A stretch of 64,000 bases of DNA from Catonia carolina (taxonomy: Eukaryota; Arthropoda; Insecta; Hemiptera; Achilidae). A program made the translations under genes and the position numbers. The notes beneath the pieces were generated by a model. The model did not search any database. It was not told the origin of the DNA and was given only the letters and a program-made list of their open reading frames with translations. Positions within the stretch are counted from its first letter, which is position 1. Every line of letters begins with the position of its first letter. Location: the NCBI GenBank assembly GCA_035578175.1, contig JAQMRL010000012.1:20766671-20830670 (forward strand), in the 5' to 3' direction. Below, in pieces: positions 45,101 through 57,204 of this stretch.

Positions 45101-45352
45101 AATGGGTACCGGTTCCAGGAAGCAGTCAGACTGTGTTCATTGTGTAATTTAAATAGAGAGGAAGACACTTATCATTTTATTGCTGTATGCCCGATTCTAA
45201 AAGAAATCAGATATAAATATTTTAACAAGATTTATTTAGAAGAAGCAGAATTTATAGATTATTTGAATGGTAAATGTTGGCATAGTCTGGTGAAATACTG
45301 TAAGGAGGCGTGGCACTATAGATATGAGTTGGTCAGCGAGTTCAATTATTGA
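42116..45352 (+). CDS. LINE ORF2: endonuclease-reverse transcriptase
   Basis: 1078 aa, uninterrupted. Endonuclease domain, residues about 5-255: NICGLRNK, catalytic Glu in LLETF, GDFN at 148-151, and SDH at 248-250. Reverse transcriptase, about 460-780: NKAPGLDRITYEYF, motif A FFIDLKSAFDHID with Asp607, motif B GVKQGCLLSPLLFSLFISDL, motif C YADD at 703-706, and YKYLGILL. C-terminal CCHC at Cys1007, Cys1010, His1020 and Cys1025. All catalytic residues I can check are present, so the protein may be active. It nicks target DNA and primes reverse transcription on it. The left arm holds the same first 617 codons. Confidence 0.97.
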   Translation: MRTNFLNVVAFNICGLRNKLYNEEFVGFLKQYEIFFLLETFVEEEGPILSLKCNLSEYCLKWIPAVRTFDTGRASGGSIIGVKQILADRDIIRFKMLDGRQVVEIIMDDNENYYVMPIYLNYNHWKRDYEEMHNIVKKYSRQKFVLIGDFNSRLGELQIIPGTVLAETQHIQSRRKSKDAIVNSNGKELVSFLEYFNLVLLNGRTTGDSIGEYTYVGTQGSSVIDLCVVSMETLKYIVDFKVVSMPISDHMPVAVGCAVGKDVAVDAMPLLPRLRWDPKWKDDFQNEIEEMVISSTLALQDSHEQLQQLTNAILNFAKTRNLLNYNNKSVHFKQRWFDMECASKRTRVFNLLKRYRKCSSETIKSLYLMEIREFKKLCDSKRKEYVTMTTNKLKSIGDTKEFWALVRTFWIGKGFQYDKNIPQTEWINYFRAMYNPPTCAVRMSYVEPYFENELLDRPFQAEELQQVISKAKVNKAPGLDRITYEYFKNCPELFLDRLLCVFNRIMDIGRVPESFKNSIIFPLFKKGSIKEVTNYRGISFCNTVGKLFAGLMMCRLTKWVDENNIIGEYQAGFRNGYSTVDNIMNLMSIIKIRLSRKKNKVFAFFIDLKSAFDHIDRKALFYKLYELGMSSKMVNIIRSLYTGTNASVWYNGGITKSFETTMGVKQGCLLSPLLFSLFISDLESSIPGGIQINQDLEIKLLAYADDIVLLATDRLALQQMINSFEKYCLQWNLEINLDKSKIMVFRNGGRPANNEVWWYNNKRIEVVGSYKYLGILLKPSLSLEDHFKERVSKAKYALNIFNSFLTKNKVPFQSKLQVYNAVSRAIVCYGAQVWGCTWYNDVEILLKFFLKKIFNLPVHTPDFVLYLESAVLPTYLYTIKLHLKYIERCKKLQGHRYPYVMLKELIRRKVFLYKSWETLCHVYDLPLAEFINNLNVTSFLDTVKNKLIGKYQQAAQNSRRHVFYKRLNSLGDLLVSGDGNFVSWVIKVRGEMLYLNGYRFQEAVRLCSLCNLNREEDTYHFIAVCPILKEIRYKYFNKIYLEEAEFIDYLNGKCWHSLVKYCKEAWHYRYELVSEFNY

Positions 45353-45499
45353 TACAGGTTTCATTACGTCGTAAACTTTTTTAATGTCAAAAGGAATTAA
45401 TTTTTGTTAACTGACAACCACTCCGACGGTCAAAGGGACCAGGTGTATTGTCTGTCTTTTATTTATATATTGTATTAAACTTTTGTAAATAACTGTTTC

Positions 45500-45505
45500 A
45501 ATAAA
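45500..45505 (+). other. LINE polyadenylation signal
   Basis: AATAAA just upstream of the (ATT)n tail at 45510-45538. Confidence 0.7.
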
Positions 45506-45508
45506 GAC

Positions 45509-45539
<31 letters not shown>

Positions 45540-45540
<1 letters not shown>

Positions 45541-45554
45541 TTTCTTCAAGAATG
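45540..45554 (+). repeat. LINE target-site duplication, 3' copy
   Basis: TTTTCTTCAAGAATG, identical to 40465-40479. Satellite A resumes immediately. Confidence 0.95.
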
Positions 45555-48500
45555 AAGCAATTTTCGACTAAAACATTATAACAACATAAGAAGTACTGGT
45601 GAAATAAACACTTTTAGACCTTCTTCATATGACAGTAGATTTTTATACAGTTAGACCTTGCAGTGTGAATATATTAAAGGCGCATATGCAAGGTGCGAAG
45701 TGAAAATTTTTTAGAAGGCCTGCTTTGCTCATCAAATGACTTTTCTACTGAAACATACGGTTACAAACCAAAAAATGTAACCCAATTAACTTTTCAGTTT
45801 ATTTCAGATATCTTGTAAATATTTGAACTAACTTCTACCCTAATGATCTAAAAACTCAAATTAATTGTGCCGAGTATTTAACATCTCATTATTTAACTAA
45901 TTTTAAGTAACTTGAAAAATCAGATTTGTAAGAAAGGATGTTATCAAAGTCGTTATGAAAGAACGTACAAATTTAATCTTACTAATCGTACAAAAAATAT
46001 AATCTGATAAGAGTTTATTAAATTTAATGTTCAAACCAACATCTTCCTTAAATAACATAGGCGAAGTAAATCAATACGCACGGTTTTATTTCTAAGAATT
46101 ATTATAATTTTTGTGCTTGAATTTTGACTATAGCAAAAATAAACAGAGAGCAATGCACAACGATTTTTCTAACGTTTTTGAAGGAGGAATGAATTGCTGA
46201 TTGGAGTTTTACACTATTGGCGCAGAACGTGTATATTTTTATTATACGTTTTGAGTTAACTATCAGTTCCTAAATCAACAAAGAAATAATCATTAGAGAG
46301 CGTTACTTAACGAATTTTTATTTCTTTCGCACTATTTGTGTCTTTAACATATCCGAAAATATACTACTAAAATATAATAGAACTGATGTACAGTAGAAAA
46401 AAATAATTATTTAGGTCTTGCAAGTAACACGGCCTACAATGACGGCAACGCGCGTGTGACGTCAAAGGCAGATATAATATAGGACCAATCAGAGTGTAGT
46501 ATTTTTAACCAATGAAAAATCTCCAAACCTAACCAATCAGATGTCTTCTTAGGCGTCACTTTGATTGGTTAATATTGTCCAACCAGAAGGCTCATTACAG
46601 TTCGCTACGTCATCCGATATCGACCAATGAAAACGTCTCAATCAGTATTACGTCATTTGTCAGTATCGAGCTTCCTGATTGGTCCGGTACTGTTCCTGCG
46701 CGTGACGTCGACTTACATTTCTACATATATCCGCCCATTGTCACCGCCCAGTTAACGATACGGCCGAATATTAAACAATAACGTCTACTGAAATGCTATA
46801 CTTTCCAGAATTAAAACGCCTACCAAAAACATTTTTAAACTTGTTAAGGTCTTCCGAGTACGGAATGAATATGGTTATTTGTATGAAACAGCAGTATATT
46901 TAAACTGTTTTCACAGTATAAAAAATTAAAATTCACAAAAAGGAAGCACAAGAATAGATTGCGTTTACACATACAAGCTTGTTTAATTTAAGACATTATT
47001 TTCTCGGCTACCTTGCAAACACTACTATACGAACGTAACACATTGTGATTTTTTCATTGTATATTAAAGTTTACTCTAATAACGACGTCTCTAAAGTTTT
47101 TTTTTGTCAAGTAATCGTCAGTAGAATCGTCGGCATTACCAAACTGAAATTTACAATATACTTGAACAATACCTAGTAAGAGCAAAATACAAATTGTGCC
47201 CTTTTAACGACAATCAGTCACACTAAAAACGGTTAACGATGTGAAAAATTTCTAGGCAATATTTTTGACATTTCTCCGCGCTTATTCGCAGTTCTTTTCA
47301 TTATTTTATTTAATGATGCGAAAATTAATATTGCCTATATGAAACATTAAACTGTTAAATATTTTTTAAATTTCAACTGCTACTTCCACGGCTAAAATAA
47401 TACTTCTGTTTTCTTCAAGAATGAAGCAATTTTCGACTAAAACATTATAACAACATAAGAAGTACTGGTGAAATAAACACTTTTAGACCTTCTTCATATG
47501 ACAGTAGATTTTTATACAGTTAGACCTTGCAGTGTGAATATATTAAAGGCGCATATGCAAGGTGCGAAGTGAAAATTTTTTAGAAGGCCTGCTTTGCTCA
47601 TCAAATGACTTTTCTACTGAAACATACGGTTACAAACCAAAAAATGTAACCCAATTAACTTTTCAGTTTATTTCAGATATCTTGTAAATATTTGAACTAA
47701 CTTCTACCCTAATGATCTAAAAACTCAAATTAATTGTGCCGAGTATTTAACATCTCATTATTTAACTAATTTTAAGTAACTTGAAAAATCAGATTTGTAA
47801 GAAAGGATGTTATCAAAGTCGTTATGAAAGGACGTACAAATTTAATCTTACTAATCGTACAAAAAATATAATCTGATAAGAGTTTATTAAATTTAATGTT
47901 CAAACCAACATCTTCCTTAAATAACATAGGCGAAGTAAATCAATACGCACGGTTTTATTTCTAAGAATTATTATAATTTTTGTGCTTGAATTTTGACTAT
48001 AGCAAAAATAAACAGAGAGCAATGCACAACGATTTTTCTAACGTTTTTGAAGGAGGAATGAATTGCTGATTGGAGTTTTACACTATTGGCGCAGAACGTG
48101 TATATTTTTATTATACGTTTTGAGTTAACTATCAGTTCCTAAATCAACAAAGAAATAATCATTAGAGAGCGTTACTTAACGAATTTTTATTTCTTTCGCA
48201 CTATTTGTGTCTTTAACATATCCGAAAATATACTACTAAAATATAATAGAACTGATGTACAGTAGAAAAAAATAATTATTTAGGTCTTGCAAGTAAGGCG
48301 GCCTACAATGACGGCAACGCGCGTGTGACGTCAAAGGCAGATATAATATAGGACCAATCAGAGTGTAGTATTTTTAACCAATGAAAAATCTCCAAACCTA
48401 ACCAATCAGATGTCTTCTTAGGCGTCACTTTGATTGGTTAATATTGTCCAATCAGAAGGCTCATTATAGTTCGCTACGTCATCCGATATCGACAAATGAA

Positions 48501-51500
48501 AACGTCTCAATCAGTATTACGTCATTTGTCAGTATCGAGCTTCCCGATTGGTCCGGTACTGTTCCTGCGCGTGACGTCGACTTACATTTTTACATATATC
48601 CGCCCATTGTCACCGCCCAGTTAACGATACGGCCGAATATTAAACAATAACGTCTACTGAAACGCTATACTTTCCAGAATTAAAACGCCTACCAAAAACA
48701 TTTTTAAACTTGTTAAGGTCTTCCGAGTACGGAATGAATATGGTTATTTGTATGAAACAGCAGTATATTTAAACTGTTTTCACAGTACAAAAATTAAAAT
48801 TCACAAAAAGGAAGAACAAGAATAGATTGCGTTTACACATACAAGCTTGTTTAATTTAAGACATTATTTTCTCGGCTACCTTGCAAACACTACTATACGA
48901 ACGTAACACATTGTGATTTTTTCATTGTATATTAAAGTTTATTCTAATAACGACGTCTCTAAAGTTTTTTTTTGTCAAGTAATCGTCAGTAGAATCGTCG
49001 GCATTACCAAACTGAAATTTACAATATACTTGATCAATACCTAGTAAAAGCAAAATACAAATTGTGCCCTTTTAACGACAATCAGTCACACTAAAAACGG
49101 TTAACGATGTGAAAAATTTCTAGGCAATATTTTTGACATTTCTCCGCGCTTATTCGCAGTTCTTTTCATTATTTTATTTAATGATGCGAAAATTAATATT
49201 GCCTATATGAAACATTAAACTGTTAAATATTTTTTAAATTTCAACTGCTACTTCCACGGCTAAAATAATACTTATGTTTTCTTCAAGAATGAAGCAATTT
49301 TCGACTAAAACATTATAACAACATAAGAAGTACTGGTGAAATAAACACTTTTAGACCTTCTTCATATGACAGTAGATTTTTATACAGTTAGACCTTGCAG
49401 TGTGAATATATTAAAGGCGCATATGCAAGGTGCGAAGTGAAAATTTTTTAGAAGGCCTGCTTTGCTCATCAAATGACTTTTCTACTGAAACATACGGTTA
49501 CAAACCAAAAAATGTAACCCAATTAACTTTTCAGTTTATTTCAGATATCTTGTAAATATTTGAACTAACTTCTACCCTAATGATCTAAAAACTCAAATTA
49601 ATTGTGCCGAGTATTTAACATCTCATTATTTAACTAATTTTAAGTAACTTGAAAAATCAGATTTGTAAGAAAGGATGTTATCAAAGTCGTTATGAAAGAA
49701 CGTACAAATTTAATCTTACTAATCGTACAAAAAATATAATCTGATAAGAGTTTATTAAATTTAATGTTCAAACCAACATCTTCCTTAAATAACATAGGCG
49801 AAGTAAATCAATACGCACGGTTTTATTTCTAAGAATTATTATAATTTTTGTGCTTGAATTTTGACTATAGCAAAAATAAACAGAGAGCAATGCACAACGA
49901 TTTTTCTAACGTTTTTGAAGGAGGAATGAATTGCTGATTGGAGTTTTACACTATTGGCGCAGAACGTGTATATTTTTATTATACGTTTTGAGTTAACTAT
50001 CAGTTCCTAAATCAACAAAGAAATAATCATTAGAGAGCGTTACTTAACGAATTTTTATTTCTTTCGCACTATTTGTGTCTTTAACATATCCGAAAATATA
50101 CTACTAAAATATAATAGAACTGATGTACAGTAGAAAATAATAATTATTTAGGTCTTGCAAGTAAGGCGGCCTACAATGACGGCAACGCGCGTGTGACGTC
50201 AAAGGCAGATATAATATAGGACCAATCAGAGTGTAGTATTTTTAACCAATGAAAAATCTCCAAACCTAACCAATCAGATGTCTTCTTAGGCGTCACTTTG
50301 ATTGGTTAATATTGTCCAATCAGAAGGCTCATTATAGTTCGCTACGTCATCCGATATCGACAAATGAAAACGTCTCAATCAGTATTACGTCATTTGTCAG
50401 TATCGAGCTTCCCGATTGGTCCGGTACTGTTCCTGCGCGTGACGTCGACTTACATTTTTACATATATCCGCCCATTGTCACCGCCCAGTTAACGATACGG
50501 CCGAATATTAAACAATAACGTCTACTGAAACGCTATACTTTCCAGAATTAAAACGCCTACCAAAAACATTTTTAAACTTGTTAAGGTCTTCCGAGTACGG
50601 AATGAATATGGTTATTTGTATGAAACAGCAGTATATTTAAACTGTTTTCACAGTACAAAAATTAAAATTCACAAAAAGGAAGAACAAGAATAGATTGCGT
50701 TTACACATACAAGCTTGTTTAATTTAAGACATTATTTTCTCGGCTACCTTGCAAACACTACTATACGAACGTAACACATTGTGATTTTTTCATTGTATAT
50801 TAAAGTTTATTCTAATAACGACGTCTCTAAAGTTTTTTTTTGTCAAGTAATCGTCAGTAGAATCGTCGGTATTACCAAACTGAAATTTACAATATACTTG
50901 ATCAATACCTAGTAAAAGCAAAATACAAATTGTGCCCTTTTAACGACAATCAGTCACACTAAAAACGGTTAACGATGTGAAAAATTTCTAGGCAATATTT
51001 TTGACATTTCTCCGCGCTTATTCGCAGTTCTTTTCATTATTTTATTTAATGATGCGAAAATTAATATTGCCTATATGAAACATTAAACTGTTAAATATTT
51101 TTTAAATTTCAACTGCTACTTCCACGGCTAAAATAATACTTCTGTTTTCTTCAAGAATGAAGCAATTTTCGACTAAAACATTATAACAACATAAGAAGTA
51201 CTGGTGAAATAAACACTTTTAGACCTTCTTCATATGACAGTAGATTTTTATACAGTTAGACCTTGCAGTGTGAATATATTAAAGGCGCATATGCAAGGTG
51301 CGAAGTGAAAATTTTTTAGAAGGCCTGCTTTGCTCATCAAATGACTTTTCTACTGAAACATACGGTTACAAACCAAAAAATGTAACCCAATTAACTTTTC
51401 AGTTTATTTCAGATATCTTGTAAATATTTGAACTAACTTCTACCCTAATGATCTAAAAACTCAAATTAATTGTGCCGAGTATTTAACATCTCATTATTTA

Positions 51501-54314
51501 ACTAATTTTAAGTAACTTGAAAAATCAGATTTGTAAGAAAGGATGTTATCAAAGTCGTTATGAAAGAACGTACAAATTTAATCTTACTAATCGTACAAAA
51601 AATATAATCTGATAAGAGTTTATTAAATTTAATGTTCAAACCAACATCTTCCTTAAATAACATAGGCGAAGTAAATCAATACGCACGGTTTTATTTCTAA
51701 GAATTATTATAATTTTTGTGCTTGAATTTTGACTATAGCAAAAATAAACAGAGAGCAATGCACAACGATTTTTCTAACGTTTTTGAAGGAGGAATGAATT
51801 GCTGATTGGAGTTTTACACTATTGGCGCAGAACGTGTATATTTTTATTATACGTTTTGAGTTAACTATCAGTTCCTAAATCAACAAAGAAATAATCATTA
51901 GAGAGCGTTACTTAACGAATTTTTATTTCTTTCGCACTATTTGTGTCTTTAACATATCCGAAAATATACTACTAAAATATAATAGAACTGATGTACAGTA
52001 GAAAAAAATAATTATTTAGGTCTTGCAAGTAAGGCGGCCTACAATGACGGCAACGCGCGTGTGACGTCAAAGGCAGATATAATATAGGACCAATCAGAGT
52101 GTAGTATTTTTAACCAATGAAAAATCTCCAAACCTAACCAATCAGATGTCTTCTTAGGCGTCACTTTGATTGGTTAATATTGTCCAATCAGAAGGCTCAT
52201 TATAGTTCGCTACGTCATCCGATATCGACAAATGAAAACGTCTCAATCAGTATTACGTCATTTGTCAGTATCGAGCTTCTCGATTGGTCCGGTACTGTTC
52301 CTGCGCGTGACGTCGACTTACATTTTTACATATATCCGCCCATTGTCACCGCCCAGTTAACGATACGGCCGAATATTAAACAATAACGTCTACTGAAACG
52401 CTATACTTTCCAGAATTAAAACGCCTACCAAAAACATTTTTAAACTTGTTAAGGTCTTCCGAGTACGGAATGAATATGGTTATTTGTATGAAACAGCAGT
52501 ATATTTAAACTGTTTTCACAGTACAAAAATTAAAATTCACAAAAAGGAAGAACAAGAATAGATTGCGTTTACACATACAAGCTTGTTTAATTTAAGACAT
52601 TATTTTCTCGGCTACCTTGCAAACACTACTATACGAACGTAACACATTGTGATTTTTTCATTGTATATTAAAGTTTATTCTAATAACGACGTCTCTAAAG
52701 TTTTTTTTTGTCAAGTAATCGTCAGTAGAATCGTCGGCATTACCAAACTGAAATTTACAATATACTTGATCAATACCTAGTAAAAGCAAAATACAAATTG
52801 TGCCCTTTTAACGACAATCAGTCACACTAAAAACGGTTAACGATGTGAAAAATTTCTAGGCAATATTTTTGACATTTCTCCGCGCTTATTCGCAGTTCTT
52901 TTCATTATTTTATTTAATGATGCGAAAATTAATATTGCCTATATGAAACATTAAACTGTTAAATATTTTTTAAATTTCAACTGCTACTTCCACGGCTAAA
53001 ATAATACTTATGTTTTCTTCAAGAATGAAGCAATTTTCGACTAAAACATTATAACAACATAAGAAGTACTGGTGAAATAAACACTTTTAGACCTTCTTCA
53101 TATGACAGTAGATTTTTATACAGTTAGACCTTGCAGTGTGAATATATTAAAGGCGCATATGCAAGGTGCGAAGTGAAAATTTTTTAGAAGGCCTGCTTTG
53201 CTCATCAAATGACTTTTCTACTGAAACATACGGTTACAAACCAAAAAATGTAACCCAATTAACTTTTCAGTTTATTTCAGATATCTTGTAAATATTTGAA
53301 CTAACTTCTACCCTAATGATCTAAAAACTCAAATTAATTGTGCCGAGTATTTAACATCTCATTATTTAACTAATTTTAAGTAACTTGAAAAATCAGATTT
53401 GTAAGAAAGGATGTTATCAAAGTCGTTATGAAAGAACGTACAAATTTAATCTTACTAATCGTACAAAAAATATAATCTGATAAGAGTTTATTAAATTTAA
53501 TGTTCAAACCAACATCTTCCTTAAATAATATAGGCGAAGTAAATCAATACGCACGGTTTTATTTCTAAGAATTATTATAATTTTTGTGCTTGAATTTTGA
53601 CTATAGCAAAAATAAACAGAGAGCAATGCACAACGATTTTTCTAACGTTTTTGAAGGAGGAATGAATTGCTGATTGGAGTTTTACACTATTGGCGCAGAA
53701 CGTGTATATTTTTATTATACGTTTTGAGTTAACTATCAGTTCCTAAATCAACAAAGAAATAATCATTAGAGAGCGTTACTTAACGAATTTTTATTTCTTT
53801 CGCACTATTTGTGTCTTTAACATATCCGAAAATATACTACTAAAATATAATAGAACTGATGTACAGTAGAAAAAAATAATTATTTAGGTCTTGCAAGTAA
53901 GGCGGCCTACAATGACGGCAACGCGCGTGTGACGTCAAAGGCAGATATAATATAGGACCAATCAGAGTGTAGTATTTTTAACCAATGGAAAATCTCCAAA
54001 CCTAACCAATCAGATGTCTTCTTAGGCGTCACTTTGATTGGTTAATATTGTCCAATCAGAAGGCTCATTATAGTTCGCTACGTCATCCGATATCGACAAA
54101 TGAAAACGTCTCAATCAGTATTACGTCATTTGTCAGTATCGAGCTTCCTGATTGGTCCGGTACTGTTCCTGCGCGTGACGTCGACTTACATTTTTACATA
54201 AATCCGCCCATTGTCACCGCCCAGTTAACGATACGGCCGAATATTAAACAATAACGTCTACTGAAATGCTATACTTTCCAGAATTAAAACGCCTACCAAA
54301 ACATTTTTAAACTT

Positions 54315-54702
54315 GTTAAGGTCTTCCGAGTACGGAATGAATATGGTTAATTGTATGAAACAGCAGTATATTTATACTGCTTTTCACAGTATGAAAAATT
54401 AAAATTCACAAAAAGGAAGCACAAGAATAGTTTGCATTTACACATACAAGCTTGCTTAAATTTAAGACATTACTTTCTCGGCTACCATGCAACCCCTACT
54501 ATACGAACGTTAAGGTCTTTCGAGTACGGAATGATTATAGTTAATTGTATGAAACAGCAGTATATTTATACTGCTTTTCACAGTATGAAAAAATAAAATT
54601 CACAAAAAAGAAGCACAAGAATAAATTGCGTTTACACATACAAGCTTGCTTAAATTCAAGACATTATTTTCTCGGCTACCATGCAAACACTACTATACGA
54701 AA
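54315..54702 (+). repeat. 194-bp direct duplication inside a satellite A unit
   Basis: The text beginning GTTAAGGTCTTCCGAGTACGG at 54315 recurs at 54509 with a few changes, including the small palindrome CAGTATATTTATACTG. No other unit carries this doubling. Confidence 0.85.
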
Positions 54703-57204
54703 GTAACACATTGTGATTTTTTCATTGTATATTAAAGTTTATTCAAATAAGGACGTCTCTAAAGTTTTTTTTGTCAAGTAATCGTCAGTAGAATCGGAGG
54801 CATTACCAAACTGAAATTTACAATATACTTGAACAATACCTAGTAAGAGCAAAATACAAATTGTGCCCTTTTAACGACAATCAGTCACACTAAAAACGGT
54901 TAACGATATGAAAAATGTCTAGGCAATATTTTTGACATTTCTCCGCGCTTATTCGCAGTTCTTTTCATTATTTTATTTTATGATGCGAAAATTAATATTG
55001 CCCATATGAAACATTAAACTGTTAAATATTTTTTAAATTTCAACTGCTACTTCCACGGCTAATATAATACTTCTGTTTTCTTCAAGAATGAAGCAATTTT
55101 CGACTAAAACATTATAACAACATAAGAAGTACTGGTGAAATAAACACTTTTAGACCTTCTTCATATGACAGTAGATTTTTATACCGTTAGACCTTGCAGT
55201 GTGAATATATTAAAGACGCATTTGCAAGGTGCGAAGTGAAAATTTTTTAGAAGGCCTGCTTTGCTCATCAAATGACTTTTCTACTGAAACATACGGTTAC
55301 AACCAAAAAAATGTAACCCAATTAACTTTTCAGTTTATTTCAGATAACTTGTAAATGTTTGAACTAATAAAAAATAATTATTTAGGTCTTGCAAGTAAGG
55401 CGGCCTACAATGACGGCAACGCGCGTGTGACGTCAAAGGCAGATATAATATAGGACCAATCAGAGTGTAGTATTTTTAACCAATGAAAAATCTCCAAACG
55501 TAACCAATCAGATGTCTTCTTAGGCGTCACTTTGATTAGTTAATATTGTCCAATCAGAAGGCTCATTATAGTTCACTACGTCATCCGATATCGACCAATG
55601 AAAACGTCTCAATCAGTATTACGTCATTTGTCAGTATCGAGCTTCCTGATTGGTCCGGTACTGTTCCTGCGCGTGACGTCCACTTACATTTTTACATAAA
55701 TCCACCCATTGTCACCGCCCAGTTAACGATACGGCCGAATATTAAACAATAACGTCTACTGAAATGCTATACTTTCCAGAATGAAAACGCCTACCAAAAA
55801 CATTTTTAAACTTGTTAAGGTCGTCCGAGTACGGAATGAATATGGTTAATTGTAAGAAACAGCAGTATATTTAAACTGTTTTCACAGTACAAAAATTAAA
55901 ATTCACAAAAAGGAAGAACAAGAATAGATTGCGTTTACACATACAAGCTTGTTTAATTTAAGACATTATTTTCTCGGCTACCTTGCAAACACTACTATAC
56001 GAACGTAACACATTGTGATTTTTTCATTGTATATTAAAGTTTATTCTAATAACGACGTCTCTAAAGTTTTTTTTTGTCAAGTAATCGTCATTAGAATCGT
56101 CGGCATTACCAAACTGAAATTTACAATATACTTGAACAATACCTAGTAAAAGCAAAATACAAATTGTGCCCTTTTAACGACAATCAGTGACACTAAAAAC
56201 GGTTAACGATGTGAAAAATTTCTAGGCAATATTTTTGACATTTCTCCGCGCTTATTCGCAGTTCTTTTTATTATTTTATTTAATGATGCGAAAATTAATA
56301 TTGCCTATATGAAACATTAAACTGTTAAATATTTTTTAAATTTCAACTGCTACTTCCACGGCTAAAATAATACTTCTGTTTTCTTCAAGAATGAAGCAAT
56401 TTTCGACTAAAACATTATAACAACATAAGAAGTACTGGTGAAATAAACACTTTTAGACCTTCTTCATATGACAGTAGATTTTTATACAGTTAGACCTTGC
56501 AGTGTGAATATATTAAAGGCGCATATGCAAGGTGCGAAGTGAAAATTTTTTAGAAGGCCTGCTTTGCTCATCAAATGACTTTTCTACTGAAACATACGGT
56601 TACAAACCAAAAAATGTAACCCAATTAACTTTTCAGTTTATTTCAGATATCTTGTAAATATTTGAACTTACTTCTACCCTAATGATCTAAAAACTCAAAT
56701 TAATTGTGCCGAGTATTTAACATCTCATTATTTAACTAATTTTAAGTAACTTGAAAAATCAGATTTGTAAGAAAGGATGTTATCAAAGTCGTTATGAAAG
56801 AACGTACAAATTTAATCTTACTAATCGTACAAAAAATATAATCTGATAAGAGTTTATTAAATTTAATGTTCAAACCAACATCTTCCTTAAATAACATAGG
56901 CGTAGTACATAAATACGCACGGTTTTATTTCTAAGAATTATTATAATTTTTGTGCTTGAATTTTGACTATAGCAATAATAAACAGAGAGCAATGCTCAAC
57001 TATTTTTCTAACGTTTCTTAAGGAGGAATGAATTGCTGATTGGAGTTTTACACTATTGGCGCAGAACGTGTATATTTTTATTATACGTTTTGAGTTAACT
57101 ATCAGTTCCTAAATCAACAAAAAAATAATCATTAGAGAGCGTTACTCAACGAACTTTTATTTCTTTCACACTATTTGTGCCTTTCACAAATCCGAAAATA
57201 TAGA

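Larger units (their letters stand above)
40480..45539 (+). mobile_element. Full-length non-LTR retrotransposon inserted in satellite A
   Basis: 5060-bp element: a 5' UTR (40480-41286), ORF1, a 28-bp gap, ORF2, and a short 3' UTR with AATAAA (45500-45505) ending in an (ATT)n tail. It is flanked by a perfect 15-bp target-site duplication, and removing the insert restores a 1869-bp satellite unit. Both ORFs are uninterrupted. It has an apurinic-type endonuclease, a YADD reverse transcriptase and a C-terminal CCHC motif. The clade (CR1-, I- or other APE-type group) is not settled by eye. Confidence 0.95.
45540..57204 (+). repeat. Satellite A array, right arm, outer part (about 6 units)
   Basis: Landmarks at 46575, 48444, 50312, 52180, 54048 and 55546. 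Modules are at 46457-46710, 48326-48579, 50194-50447, 52062-52315, 53930-54183 and 55428-55681. Three consecutive units (48.4-53.9 kb) share private variants such as GACAAATGAAAACG, AACGCTATAC and CTTGATCAATACC, so they arose by recent local amplification. Period is 1868-1869 bp except for the last, where an internal duplication and a deletion change the length. The array ends at about 57204, where a unit breaks off after CCGAAAATATA and joins satellite B. Confidence 0.93.
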
